Shown here one piece after another: positions 17,501-26,609 of a stretch of DNA of 32,697 bases. Under the pieces are notes generated by a model that did not search any database, was not told the origin of the DNA, and was given only the letters and a program-made list of their open reading frames with translations. Both the position numbers and the translations under genes were made by a program. This DNA comes from an uncultured Clostridia bacterium (GTDB lineage: Bacteria > Bacillota > Clostridia > UBA1381): the NCBI GenBank assembly GCA_944391635.1, contig CALXUL010000145.1, positions 1 through 32,697 of the forward strand, written 5' to 3'. Positions within the stretch are counted from its first letter, which is position 1, and each line of letters starts with the position of its first letter.

Positions 17501-18906
17501 ATACCTGAAAAATGATGGAAGCTTATTTTATCCTCCAAATATTCTTCTATCGGAGTGTCATCAGGAAAAATACTTGTTTTTTCGTACGTACCGTTTGAAG
17601 GCGGATTTACAATCCCGGTTACCTCAAAGTTTTTAAGCTTTATTACCCCCGGCGCAGAATTACCCGAAACCGAGAACCTAACCATATTCAATGTCTGCAT
17701 TTTTTCTTCAAGCGGTACGTTTAGCGCCGCCGCTTCACCGTTTATGTATATATCTGCCATATGGGTTTCAAGATTTACAAAAAGCTCATATCTAAACCAC
17801 TGTCCGGGAATCACTGCATTTGTAATTGTTTTCCCATCTTCGGTAACTATACTGCTCCCTTTTATATTTGCCGGGATTGAATTTATTTGCGATGAAGAGG
17901 TTTTTGTGTCTCTAAGAAGAAAAACCTGTGCCTGCATATCAGGGTCTTCGCACATTATATCCGATGCAATATAGAAGTAGGAATATGTCCTGCTGCTGTC
18001 ATAGTTTTTCATTTTATTAAGAGTTATATCTACATAGCAGTCATCAGATGTGGTTTTTGTGAATATGATTGATTCGCCTTTATTTATATTTTTATAATCC
18101 AGCCTCTCGCACTCAATAGAGTTTGTCTTTGGATATGTTTTTAAATTATAGTATGCCATTGCCTGGCTGTACATAGCATGGCTGTGGAAATATGTAAAAT
18201 CCCCTGCATCCTGCTCGACATATATATCATCGGTAACGTCCGTGCTGTACCTTTCGTTCGGCAAAGAGAAATTAACATCAGTTCCGTTATACACAACAAT
18301 ATCGTCTATATATACACCGCCTGATAACGATGATTTATAAATATGCATGCTGTCAAAATCCCCGGAAAGCCCGCTTACACGCCAGCCCTCAAGCTTCAAC
18401 TTCTTATCTACATACACTGAACAAACCTCTGCACGCCTGTTAACCATAACCGTCAGCTCTGTAAAAGATGTGCCGCCGATATTGCCTATCCTCTTACCCT
18501 GGCTTGTTTCAATCTGATTTGAATTGACATACAATATCGGCACAAATGTGCTCCCGCTTGCCATACCTATCTTCATATTGACTAAATCCGAGTTTTCCGG
18601 CTTAAATTTTACCGAAAAAACAAATTCGTTTTCAACATCACCGTCTAATGCTTTTGATATCGTTATAACGGATTGTGTTTTTTCAGACAGAAGCGCTTTG
18701 TTTTGCATTCCTGCCTCACTTATTTTTGCAGTACCGCCGTCTATATTTACACTATCAATTTCTACAGTATTGGTTATACTGCCGTCAAATCTTTCAAGAG
18801 CCAGAAATTCCTGTACCCTGCCCGGTTCTGCAAAAACATACAAGCCGGACATAAAAGATAAAATTAGGACTATTGCTATAATACTATAAGTTCTCCTGTA
18901 CAACAC
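14554..18906 (-). CDS. Secreted heparinase II/III-like polysaccharide lyase, multidomain
   Basis: A 1450-residue exported protein. In order: signal peptide (1-27); two LamG-like regions (about 30-215 and 225-435); a copper-amine-oxidase-N-like stalk (about 450-560, NGQKTDLV and LYLSAEDISNAFG); a heparinase II/III N-type region from HPRLLATKEDFERI (H620) through an alpha barrel (NYNLWVNGG, DGQWPEGNQYW); the C-terminal heparinase beta-sandwich with HYHSHNDGGAFAF (H1003, H1005, H1007) and WATDLGRDNY; an Ig-like piece; and an F5/8-type (discoidin) sugar-binding domain (about 1310-1450, IDGDLSTRWTC). Enzymes of this fold break uronate linkages by beta-elimination, producing the unsaturated ends that GH88 and GH105 remove. 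The start is GTG at 18906 after GGAGGG. No SLH domain is present. The family and exact polysaccharide cannot be fixed by eye. Confidence 0.88.
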   Translation of the reverse strand: MLYRRTYSIIAIVLILSFMSGLYVFAEPGRVQEFLALERFDGSITNTVEIDSVNIDGGTAKISEAGMQNKALLSEKTQSVITISKALDGDVENEFVFSVKFKPENSDLVNMKIGMASGSTFVPILYVNSNQIETSQGKRIGNIGGTSFTELTVMVNRRAEVCSVYVDKKLKLEGWRVSGLSGDFDSMHIYKSSLSGGVYIDDIVVYNGTDVNFSLPNERYSTDVTDDIYVEQDAGDFTYFHSHAMYSQAMAYYNLKTYPKTNSIECERLDYKNINKGESIIFTKTTSDDCYVDITLNKMKNYDSSRTYSYFYIASDIMCEDPDMQAQVFLLRDTKTSSSQINSIPANIKGSSIVTEDGKTITNAVIPGQWFRYELFVNLETHMADIYINGEAAALNVPLEEKMQTLNMVRFSVSGNSAPGVIKLKNFEVTGIVNPPSNGTYEKTSIFPDDTPIEEYLEDKISFHHFSGIMYKNGQKTDLVHNSVYQDSELYLSAEDISNAFGIECSVDEKGETLFVNGQETEFGGIFLSLCSPMIPIGKFAREVLGKYTLDDGYGMVIVSDSPMYFDVGAEIPYYKQTYRNGYFTYQSTIQMLNAFLFFERPKKDVLLEKFNATTGGSVHPRLLATKEDFERIQTEALSDEGLAWIVELLIQQAEDIIPQEICTTYTFQDAFRQNGYAMNFEERMMYLGFAYQITGDKKYLDRAWLEIEGISKYPDINENHPIDAGSYSAGLAIGYDWFYSGLTDEQKKLMEDTAYRLSLSIMDRVFYAGLPGSSSNLSTVSTNVSSIFAKWKSNYNLWVNGGLVLAAIAYMDIYPDLCGDLLQQSLRSIEYNLYGFAPDGQWPEGNQYWDVCMNNLAKIISSLDCALGTDYGIMKYQGLDKTGYFAAGWASPLGSIANGDTNIDEGIFSYFSQSFLSKYFNQKGLAYIRQMNLSGDYTSYGIYEPEAHPIDALFYTAGVTAEDTQNIPRMIVAKGAESVTVHEDYTNPQAFVFAAQGGQTTHYHSHNDGGAFAFDMMGVRWATDLGRDNYNLGVSDSEIYRKRTEGHNTLTINNDDGFSQKENTFAELIDSASSETGGYAVYDLSELYEDADSVIRGFYIGDDYTSLTVRDEIELNRESEIYWFMHTKANIEILDTKTALLSKNGKSLILQMETDAAEFELSTMKAEPLPSSPVVEGQGGNEGISKVAIRLKDSGNVTLTVRMSPWETDNIPNEPISSWKVPGGTHSNVKDDFGYQLYVDDVKMKDSSTIPVVDEDIIPEFRVVPNDSNKKVVIVADDAEVNGEVSIEVISADGTKVQKSRIVYSATSSAILDFYDQYRAKAITVSEEPEAANNGQNAIDGDLSTRWTCKTIGAEGIFDFGESIEFDAVSTAFWLGSERKYKYTLYGSENGVDYEKIADITTSGTSEDYEVYKLDKMYNARYIKFVNNGNPANVNGNITEMLLLKRKGV

Positions 18907-18933
18907 TATAAGCCCTCCTTTTATAAAATAACT

Positions 18934-21900
18934 TTACTCGTAAACAAATAAACTTTCCGGGGTAAATCTTGACTGCCGCAACACAACAAAACTACAGTCA
19001 TCGCCATATGCGGAATATGTCTTTATCTCATCAAGCAGAATAGGAGTTACCTCGCCTGTATCGATATCGTATTTGACGATATTACTTGTATTTACGCTAA
19101 CATTCTTAAGGCTATTAAATGTGTAATCATAATCCCCAAAAATATCTGTTTCGGTTGACATATATGCAAACTTATCCGAAATTTTAAACATATTTCCAAG
19201 CTGATATACAATATTTTCATTCTTTCCGTTAAACACTGCATCAAGCGATGTATTCCCGATGCCTCTGCCGTTTTCCAAGTATACGTCTACACAAATAGAC
19301 ATAATTGTGCTCCCGTCATTTTTCAGCTTTGCGCGGAAAATATCCCCGCCTGAGAGTTCTTCGCCGTTATCCTTTGATACCTCAACGTTGTATGGGAGAT
19401 AAAGGTCATAATAATTGCCGTCCGACCAGCATACAACCTTTCTTGTAGCTTCGCCCTCATTATTTATCTCTTCAACCACCTTCTCTACAATATAGCTTTT
19501 ATCCTTCCAGTTGGGCTTATCTGTAGATGGATCAAATTCCAACACAGCTACCGCCGGCGTACCTGCCTCATTTAAGTCATAGACCGCAAGGTTGTAGGAG
19601 GTATTATCTATCAGCACACTGCTGCTTTCACCTACAACAGAATATTCCGCATCTGCCGGATCTGTCGGCACTTTAAATATCATGGTACCCGCAAGGTTAA
19701 AATATGGCATACATGAATTAGAAGCGGAACGGTACAAAAAAGTATCGGCGTCAAACCTATATTTTGTCAGCTTATCGTTCTCAGGCTGGTATTCAAACAT
19801 TCTCAAATCACTGCACTCTTCTGGAAAATCTATTTTTTTTATTTCATTGTTTTCATCCACGCAGTAACGAACCATCTGCTTTTCCGTACCTGCACAACTT
19901 GTCAGATACTCCCTAAACTCTGCCCGGTCCATGCTCTCGCCGTCTGCAACTACCTTTTCAGCAACATTCAGCGTAACTGTATTCGCGCTTATATCTATAA
20001 GCTTTATACCTATTTCCTCCTCTGTTTCTTCCAAAAAGCATCTTAGCATATATCCATAATAAAATTCTTCGCCTATAACCTTTACATTTATAATTTTTCC
20101 GGTAGAACCGACAACCGCAGTAACCATATTCCCCGGAGACATCATAAGCCACTCATCTTGGGGCAACGCACTCGCAACCAGATACTCCTGACCGTCAATG
20201 CAGGCAATATTTTCGGCAGAATCAGTATACAAAACCGTACCTTTTACGCTTTCTGTGCAAATACGCATACTAATTAGCATCATGTCCTCAGATTCGCATA
20301 CTTCTACTACGTCGCCTTTTTTTATATCGTACGGAGTAAGCTTTTCATTTAAGCTGTTTGTTATATTAAAAATAACGTCTTCAGACATAATATCTATATA
20401 ACGGCTTGAATCTGACAAGCCTATTGTTATCCCAGTCGGGCTTACGCTTTCAACCTCCGCATAGCGGTAATCATTGATAAAAATAATCTCATATTTGCCA
20501 TCATCATCATTGTCCAACACACGGATCGTACCATCTGCATTCTTAAAATACTCCTCATATAGCCCCACTGCCCGTCCGTTGTATATTAAAACTGCATCCG
20601 GCTCAATACGGAGGCGTTTTTTCCTCTGCAAAACGTTATCAGTATACTGTATTTCTGTTGCATCAAAGCTGTTAAAATACATTGCGTCAAATTCAATTTC
20701 CGCATTTCCGTTTGGGATAATCAGGACTGCTTCCTTCTGGTAGTTGTCATCACTGTAAAATACCGTACATTTTTTCCCTAATATATCTGGCGTCTGCTCG
20801 CTGCAATAAAATCTGTCACCGTTAATCTCTATTATATCTTCACCATTTATATATGCTGTACTGTCAAGAGAAGCTGTCTGCGTACGGTTCACAATCCCAG
20901 TAGTACTGTAAATCCCGTACAGCATCTGGAGCCAGGTTTCATCCGAGTCAAGATTATATCCGTTAAGTGGGGTTGTGCAGTAGGTATTTACGGCATTGTA
21001 CATCAGCATAACGGCAGAATCCCAGGAAAGCTCACCATAAATATTATTAATCTCAGCACCCTCATCAATTTCATATTTTTGCGCCGTTTTTATGTATGCT
21101 TCAGGATACTCACCACCGTAATAATTTTCTGCCTGGAAATCATATGATGCAGCGCATACAATGATTTTAACTGCTTCAGCAGTTGTTATATTCTGATATG
21201 GGCTGAAGGTTTCACCTTCGCTGATCCATCCGTTTGCAAGGGCGGTATAAACCGCCTCGGCACCGTCTGTCTGTGCTGTTACATCTTCAAACGTATATTC
21301 ATAGTCGCCGCCTTTATATACTTTGAAAAGCTGGCAGACTTCTTTTATAAACTCTATTTTTGTAACCCCGTTCCCGGAAGGCTCCGGCAAAGCGCCTATA
21401 TATTCAAGCAGCTTCTGAGCATAATAGAGCATTCCCGCAGCTTTGTTAGGTTGCCGGCTTATTTGCGGCTCAACAAGACCCAATTCTATTACTGTATCAA
21501 AAAGTGCCGCCGCTTCTGCGCGGGTTATATTTCTTTTCGGATAAAATGCACCGTTATCCCCGTTTAATATGCCAGCGGCAGACATTGCATTAACGGCATC
21601 TGCTGCATAATCAGAAATATCCTGGCTGTCGGAGAAGCTTATTTCATCAGATGTTTCTTTAAGCGTGTTTTTGAGCACGCGGTATAAAATCGAAGCCGCA
21701 TCCTCACGCGAAATAGGTCTTTTCGGCTCAAATTCTTTTTCGGTTACACCCTTTACCCAGCCGTTGCCGGCGGCTATCGATACAGGGATATAGTACCAGT
21801 CATTTACATCTATATCATTAAATGCTTCCTGCACTCCGCTTCCCATCCCGAAAAGGCGCACAATCATTACGGTAAATTCAGCCCTTGTAATAGTAGCTTC

Positions 21901-23094
21901 AGGCAAAAAGGTATTATCGGCATACCCTGAAATCACGCCCAAACGATACAGTTCATTTATAGCTTCTTCTGCCCAATGTCCAGAAATGTCAATAAAACTG
22001 CTCTGCGGCTGCGTCGGCAACACATCTCCGGGCGTTGTCTGAAAGGCATCATCATTGTCGCCTGCAGCCCCAATTGATGACGGTTTCCCCCCGCCTTCCT
22101 CAAGATTTTTCTCTTGTTCCATAACAGCGCTTTGGAAAGCTTTCGCTATGTCTTTTGTACATGTCCATCCGCCGGTGGACACCATCATTAAATTAAATAC
22201 ATTGTTTTGATAATAGCTGTTGCCCAGCCCGTTATACTTTTCCATATCAAGACCATATAATGACGGGTCGATCATCAATATCTCTTTTAGAGCCGCACTA
22301 TTTCCCGCGCAAGCTGCCTTTGCAGTAAGAATAGTATCATTCAGCACTGCAAAAGTGCTGCCATCTCCGATTTCCGCTTCCGCTATCAGCTCATCAGCTT
22401 TAGCTTTTTCCTCGTCTGAAAGGTCATTATATCTGGTTAAATCAATATCCTGCTCCAAAAAATTTTCATAAAGCTGCAGCGCTATACTAAACGCCATATC
22501 GTCTTGCTTAATGAGACTAACTGCCTCGCCCTGCATACGTAAATTCAAAAAAGTTTCTGCATCAGGTTCTTCTGACAGATTGGAATATACATAATGTGCT
22601 ATATCATTGCCATATGTATTAAATATTTCATCAGTATTGTCAAAACAATCATTATTATCTTTCAGAAGATTGTATATGCCTGCCTCATCAAGGTCTATGG
22701 CGCTGCCTGCAAGCTCTGAGAGTTTATTCTTATCAGCATTTACTATAATTTTCTGTAAGGAGCCGTCCCCGCTTGATGCGTGAACAATATATCTTCCATT
22801 AGCAAATCTCTTTGGTATAACAATGTTCCCGCTGAAAACGCCGTCATTGTTTATATCGTCTGTCTTGAGCACAACATCATTCTGCCATATTGAATCTGCT
22901 CCGCTTTCCTCAAAGTCGGAAGGATATATCCTTATATTCAAATATCCTTTTTCTTTTCCAGTTTCATACCTATAAGAAAACAATTTACTATCTACATCAA
23001 AAGTGCCGCTAAAGCTATCTCCGGCATACACGGTTGATACGCAAAAAACTGTTACGAAAACAATGCTGCATATACTTTTAAATATACTTTTCAT
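18934..23094 (-). CDS. Large S-layer-homology (SLH) surface protein of unknown function
   Basis: A 1386-residue cell-surface protein. A signal peptide (1-24, ending VYAG) is followed by a beta domain (about 28-120), an alpha-helical region (120-335) with a low-complexity linker, three SLH domains at about 367-410, 425-473 and 485-535 (FIDISGHWAEEAINEL, NDIDVNDWYYIPV, ITRAEAAALFDTV), and a degenerate fourth and fifth (570-660). The last 700 residues look like repeated small beta domains, with no enzyme motif I recognise. SLH triplets bind pyruvylated wall polysaccharide, so this is a wall-anchored protein. Its place between the ABC permeases and the lyase suggests it is the surface platform or glycan-binding protein of the system, a role SusD-like proteins play in Bacteroidetes. 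That comparison is inference. The start is ATG with AGGAAAGG upstream. Confidence 0.85.
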   Translation of the reverse strand: MKSIFKSICSIVFVTVFCVSTVYAGDSFSGTFDVDSKLFSYRYETGKEKGYLNIRIYPSDFEESGADSIWQNDVVLKTDDINNDGVFSGNIVIPKRFANGRYIVHASSGDGSLQKIIVNADKNKLSELAGSAIDLDEAGIYNLLKDNNDCFDNTDEIFNTYGNDIAHYVYSNLSEEPDAETFLNLRMQGEAVSLIKQDDMAFSIALQLYENFLEQDIDLTRYNDLSDEEKAKADELIAEAEIGDGSTFAVLNDTILTAKAACAGNSAALKEILMIDPSLYGLDMEKYNGLGNSYYQNNVFNLMMVSTGGWTCTKDIAKAFQSAVMEQEKNLEEGGGKPSSIGAAGDNDDAFQTTPGDVLPTQPQSSFIDISGHWAEEAINELYRLGVISGYADNTFLPEATITRAEFTVMIVRLFGMGSGVQEAFNDIDVNDWYYIPVSIAAGNGWVKGVTEKEFEPKRPISREDAASILYRVLKNTLKETSDEISFSDSQDISDYAADAVNAMSAAGILNGDNGAFYPKRNITRAEAAALFDTVIELGLVEPQISRQPNKAAGMLYYAQKLLEYIGALPEPSGNGVTKIEFIKEVCQLFKVYKGGDYEYTFEDVTAQTDGAEAVYTALANGWISEGETFSPYQNITTAEAVKIIVCAASYDFQAENYYGGEYPEAYIKTAQKYEIDEGAEINNIYGELSWDSAVMLMYNAVNTYCTTPLNGYNLDSDETWLQMLYGIYSTTGIVNRTQTASLDSTAYINGEDIIEINGDRFYCSEQTPDILGKKCTVFYSDDNYQKEAVLIIPNGNAEIEFDAMYFNSFDATEIQYTDNVLQRKKRLRIEPDAVLIYNGRAVGLYEEYFKNADGTIRVLDNDDDGKYEIIFINDYRYAEVESVSPTGITIGLSDSSRYIDIMSEDVIFNITNSLNEKLTPYDIKKGDVVEVCESEDMMLISMRICTESVKGTVLYTDSAENIACIDGQEYLVASALPQDEWLMMSPGNMVTAVVGSTGKIINVKVIGEEFYYGYMLRCFLEETEEEIGIKLIDISANTVTLNVAEKVVADGESMDRAEFREYLTSCAGTEKQMVRYCVDENNEIKKIDFPEECSDLRMFEYQPENDKLTKYRFDADTFLYRSASNSCMPYFNLAGTMIFKVPTDPADAEYSVVGESSSVLIDNTSYNLAVYDLNEAGTPAVAVLEFDPSTDKPNWKDKSYIVEKVVEEINNEGEATRKVVCWSDGNYYDLYLPYNVEVSKDNGEELSGGDIFRAKLKNDGSTIMSICVDVYLENGRGIGNTSLDAVFNGKNENIVYQLGNMFKISDKFAYMSTETDIFGDYDYTFNSLKNVSVNTSNIVKYDIDTGEVTPILLDEIKTYSAYGDDCSFVVLRQSRFTPESLFVYE

Positions 23095-23112
23095 ATATGT
23101 AACCTTTCCTCT

Positions 23113-24003
23113 CTACTCCTTAACCGCACCAATCATAACCCCTGCCGTAAAATATTTCTGTATGAAAGGATAAATGCATAAGATAGGGGCAGTAGCTATT
23201 ATAATTATGGCATATTTAATAGTTTCGCTTATAAATCCAAGCTCTGTATAATTGCCTGTATCAGCCATATCAGAAACATTGTTTTGGATAAGTATTTCCC
23301 TTAAAAGCAGCTGGAGCGGATATTTTGTCCTTTCGTCAAGGAACAGCATTGCGTGAAACCAGGCATTCCAATGCGAAACAGCGTAGTATAGCCCAATTAC
23401 TGCAAACGTCGCTTTGGTGAGCGGCAGAATAACGCAAAACAGCACAGTCGGATCATTCGCTCCGTCAAGCCTTGCCGATTCTTCAAGGCTCAACGGGACA
23501 GCCATAAACGCAGTCTTCATAATTATCAGATTAAAAGTGCTGATTGCGCTTGGGAGGATTAAAGACCATAAGCTGCCGTCAAGCCCCAAATCACGCACGG
23601 AAAAGTAAAACGGTATCATACCGCCGCTGAAAAACATTGTTATTACTATCATAATCATAATTGGCTTCTGGAACATAATTCCCTTTCTCGAAAGAAAGTA
23701 TGCGCCGAAAGACGTCATAAGCAAATTAATAATTACGCCAACAATTACAACAAACAGCGTATTACCGTAGCTTCTCAAAAGCAGCGGGTTCTGAAATGCC
23801 ATTTTGTACGCGTCAAGCGTAAAATCGAGCGGGTAAACCAGTATCCCTCGATACTTCACCAATTCCATTGCGTTTGAAAGAGATGCAACCAGCACATACC
23901 AAAGCGGATAAAACATAATTAATGCAAGCACAAGCATTACAACCGTGTTGACAAAAGAAAAAGCCTTGTCTGCAATACCTTTATTAATTTTTCTTCCTTT
24001 CAC
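23113..24003 (-). CDS. Sugar ABC transporter permease, LplC/YtcP type
   Basis: A 296-residue six-segment inner-membrane permease with the family blocks FSGGMIPFY and the EAA-type ATPase-contact loop LEESARLDGANDPTVLF near residue 175. It pairs with the permease at 24018-24962 and the binding protein at 24994-26562. The GTG start at 24003 follows GAGGTGAG in the 14-bp gap. The operon encodes no ATPase, as is normal for this importer class, which uses a shared MsmX-type ATPase encoded elsewhere. It is the intact relative of the broken permease at the left edge. Confidence 0.94.
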   Translation of the reverse strand: MKGRKINKGIADKAFSFVNTVVMLVLALIMFYPLWYVLVASLSNAMELVKYRGILVYPLDFTLDAYKMAFQNPLLLRSYGNTLFVVIVGVIINLLMTSFGAYFLSRKGIMFQKPIMIMIVITMFFSGGMIPFYFSVRDLGLDGSLWSLILPSAISTFNLIIMKTAFMAVPLSLEESARLDGANDPTVLFCVILPLTKATFAVIGLYYAVSHWNAWFHAMLFLDERTKYPLQLLLREILIQNNVSDMADTGNYTELGFISETIKYAIIIIATAPILCIYPFIQKYFTAGVMIGAVKE

Positions 24004-24017
24004 CGCTTCTCACCTCT

Positions 24018-24962
24018 TTACCATATACTGTTGCCGGTCGTTTTCCTGCTAAACAGGTTCGCCGCTAAAAGCAGTACCAGGTTTATTACTGAGTTAAACA
24101 GTCCTACCGCGGTACTGTATCCCCAATTCTGCGTTTCAAAGCCCATACGGTAAACATACGAGCTTATTACGTCGCTTGTTTCATAAATTGCCGGGTTATA
24201 CAGCAATATTATTTTTTCGTACCCTAAATTCATCAGTCTTCCAACACGGAGTATCAACATCGTAATTACGGTCATTTGTATCGATGGGATTGTGATATGC
24301 AGCATCCTTGCCATCCTGCCTGCTCCGTCAATTTCTGCCGCTTCATACTGTTCAACGTCAACCGCACTGAGCGCAGCCAGGTATATTATTGATTCCCAGC
24401 CTACACCCTGCCAAATGTCTGATATTACGTAAATCGGCAAAAACAGGTCTTGCTCCGTCAGGAGGTTGACGGTTTTCCCTCTAAAATACCCTACCAATAT
24501 ACCTATTATGCCGTCCGCGCCGACGAATGTCTTAATCATACCACATACTACTACAAGCGATATGAAATGCGGCAGATATGAAGCCGTCTGCACCATCCTT
24601 TTTAACTTCAGGCTTGACATCTCATTTAAAAACAAAGCTAGTATTATAGGCGCAGGGAATGCAAAAATTAAATTTGTACCACTGATTACAATTGTATTGC
24701 GCAGCAATCGCGCAAAATCAGGCGATGAGAAAAAATCATTAAAGTTCTTCAGTCCCACCCAGGCGCTGCCTGCAAAGCCAAGCCTCGGGGAATAATCTTT
24801 AAACGCAATCAGCGCGCCGTACATGGGCTTATAATGGAACAGAAAGTAAAACAGTATAACTGGTATAACCATAATATACGCACCTTTATTGCGCGACAAA
24901 TCTTTTCTGCACCTTCCAAGCCATGAAGAATTATTATATTTTATTCGTTGTATTGTTTTCAT
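24018..24962 (-). CDS. Sugar ABC transporter permease, LplB/YteP type
   Basis: A 314-residue inner-membrane permease with the subfamily signature KPMYGALIAFKDY in the first third and the EAA loop YEAAEIDGAGRMARM near residue 205. It starts with ATG at 24962, 31 bp after the binding-protein gene, with AAAGGG upstream. The paralogue at 592-1545 shares the same layout, so the genome has two related importers next to uronate hydrolases. The cargo is probably a short unsaturated uronate oligosaccharide. Confidence 0.94.
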   Translation of the reverse strand: MKTIQRIKYNNSSWLGRCRKDLSRNKGAYIMVIPVILFYFLFHYKPMYGALIAFKDYSPRLGFAGSAWVGLKNFNDFFSSPDFARLLRNTIVISGTNLIFAFPAPIILALFLNEMSSLKLKRMVQTASYLPHFISLVVVCGMIKTFVGADGIIGILVGYFRGKTVNLLTEQDLFLPIYVISDIWQGVGWESIIYLAALSAVDVEQYEAAEIDGAGRMARMLHITIPSIQMTVITMLILRVGRLMNLGYEKIILLYNPAIYETSDVISSYVYRMGFETQNWGYSTAVGLFNSVINLVLLLAANLFSRKTTGNSIW

Positions 24963-24993
24963 TTTCCAACCCTTTATAAATAACTATACCAAT

Positions 24994-26562
24994 TTATTTT
25001 GAAAGATATCTTGAATATGCATCCTGCTTCATTTCCAGAACTCGTTCAACGCCGCGCGCCTTAAGCTGCTCCACAACGCTGTCATAATTCTCCAATGGCT
25101 CTATACCCATTATGAATTTAATTATCATTTCATCAGCATATGTATCAATAGCGTTATTCAAATTAGCAAGCTCGCTTACTTCATCTTCCTGAACATACAA
25201 ATAAGGGAGTACATGTTCTTTCATATTGGTCTTTTTCCATGTATCCCATGCGGCTTGTTGCTCAGGAAGACTTGCATACTGTTCAAGATAGCGTCTGTCC
25301 TGAATAAATGGACCCGAATCATACGCAAGCGTATATTCCGACAATGCAACCGTCATTGCAAGACCTTCTTCATTGTTTGTTATATTTTCTGTATACTTGG
25401 GGTATCCGTTCTCAAGAGTATAGCTCTGTGACTCTATGCCGAAATTATACAGCATGCATCCTTCCTCACTGTACCCGAAATCAAGCAGCTCTATTGCCTT
25501 TTCTTTATTTTTGCAGTCGATGCTTACCGCTGCGGCATTGCCTGCGGCAACAGGCGGCTGCCAATATCCAAATTCCGGCGTTGTGCCTTTTTCCATTGTT
25601 GGGAAAGGCGCTCCGGTAAGCTTAAACGAATCAGTTTCAGCCGAACTCATATACCTGCCTATTCCCGAACCAAGTGCCCCCGAAATTACACCGGACATAC
25701 CGTTTAATATATTTGAATCAATCATAGTATTGTCCAGAGCGCTAAAATCAGGATCGAGCAACCCCTCATTATACCACTTGTTCATCAGTGTAAGGAAATC
25801 TTTAAATCCCGGCTCGAGCATCCCGTATTTTACCTTTCCATCGTCAATATAATATCCCATGCCAACTCCATATGCGCCACAGAAAAGATGACTTGCCCTT
25901 ATATTAGATAAACTGATTGACAACGGTGCCTGCGCTCCTTTCTTATCCTTAAACGCCCTTAGAACCGTTTCCCATTCATCTATTGTTTCCGGCATTTCCA
26001 AACCAAGCTCTTCAAGCCAGTCCTGGCGAATTATCAGCCCTACGGTAACCTCCAAATCCTCATCGCCTCTTATGCAAGGGAACGCAAACAAAGCTCCCGA
26101 ATCGGTTATGGACATTTTCCTTACATCGTCGTGCTCTGCAAAATACTTGTTAATATTAGGCGCATAATCCTTATATTGGTTTATATCAACAATAACCTTG
26201 TCGTTTATAGCCTTTTGAGGGCCTCCGGGATAATTCTGCCAATTATACTGAATTATATCCGGCAAGTCGTCGGATGTGACTAAAATGTTGAATTTTTCTG
26301 TTGCCTGACCCTGGGGAGGATGAATAAATTCAATATCAGTATTTGTCAATTCCATAACCTTTTGGTACAGCGGCGTTTCTGCCATATTATTGACCACTGT
26401 TGACGCATAGCTTGTCAAATTAGACCAATATGTAAGATGAACCTTCCCATCTTCAGTCTGATTTGTTTGTACTTCGCCGCATCCGTATAACGCAGCTGCC
26501 AATAAAATAAAACTTGCCGCAATAGAATATTTCTTTTTCATCATCAAATCAAATCCTTTCAT
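24994..26562 (-). CDS. Extracellular sugar-binding lipoprotein, LplA/YtcQ type
   Basis: A 522-residue solute-binding lipoprotein, the usual length for this long subfamily. The signal peptide ends in the lipobox ALYGC (C28 becomes lipidated), and GEVQTNQTEDG follows as a flexible tether. Family blocks are TYWSNLTSY at the mature N-terminus and the hinge region FPTMEKGTTPEFGYWQPP near 320. It delivers oligosaccharides to the two permeases encoded just downstream. The annotated ATG at 26562 has GAAGGGG upstream; an ATG at 26544 (giving MMKKKYSIAAS) has AAAGGA nine bases before it and makes a more ordinary signal peptide. It is the first gene of the gapless 20-kb operon. Confidence 0.94.
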   Translation of the reverse strand: MKGFDLMMKKKYSIAASFILLAAALYGCGEVQTNQTEDGKVHLTYWSNLTSYASTVVNNMAETPLYQKVMELTNTDIEFIHPPQGQATEKFNILVTSDDLPDIIQYNWQNYPGGPQKAINDKVIVDINQYKDYAPNINKYFAEHDDVRKMSITDSGALFAFPCIRGDEDLEVTVGLIIRQDWLEELGLEMPETIDEWETVLRAFKDKKGAQAPLSISLSNIRASHLFCGAYGVGMGYYIDDGKVKYGMLEPGFKDFLTLMNKWYNEGLLDPDFSALDNTMIDSNILNGMSGVISGALGSGIGRYMSSAETDSFKLTGAPFPTMEKGTTPEFGYWQPPVAAGNAAAVSIDCKNKEKAIELLDFGYSEEGCMLYNFGIESQSYTLENGYPKYTENITNNEEGLAMTVALSEYTLAYDSGPFIQDRRYLEQYASLPEQQAAWDTWKKTNMKEHVLPYLYVQEDEVSELANLNNAIDTYADEMIIKFIMGIEPLENYDSVVEQLKARGVERVLEMKQDAYSRYLSK

Positions 26563-26609
26563 AATATATTCCCCTTCAAAAAAAGATTTTCCCGGGTTCG
26601 ATTACTACG

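Noticed and set aside
11398..17974. Plus-strand frames of 120-145 codons opposite the esterase, LamG protein and lyase
   Set aside because: They mirror long real genes with high codon bias, are rich in S, L and P as antisense frames usually are, and have no supporting signals.
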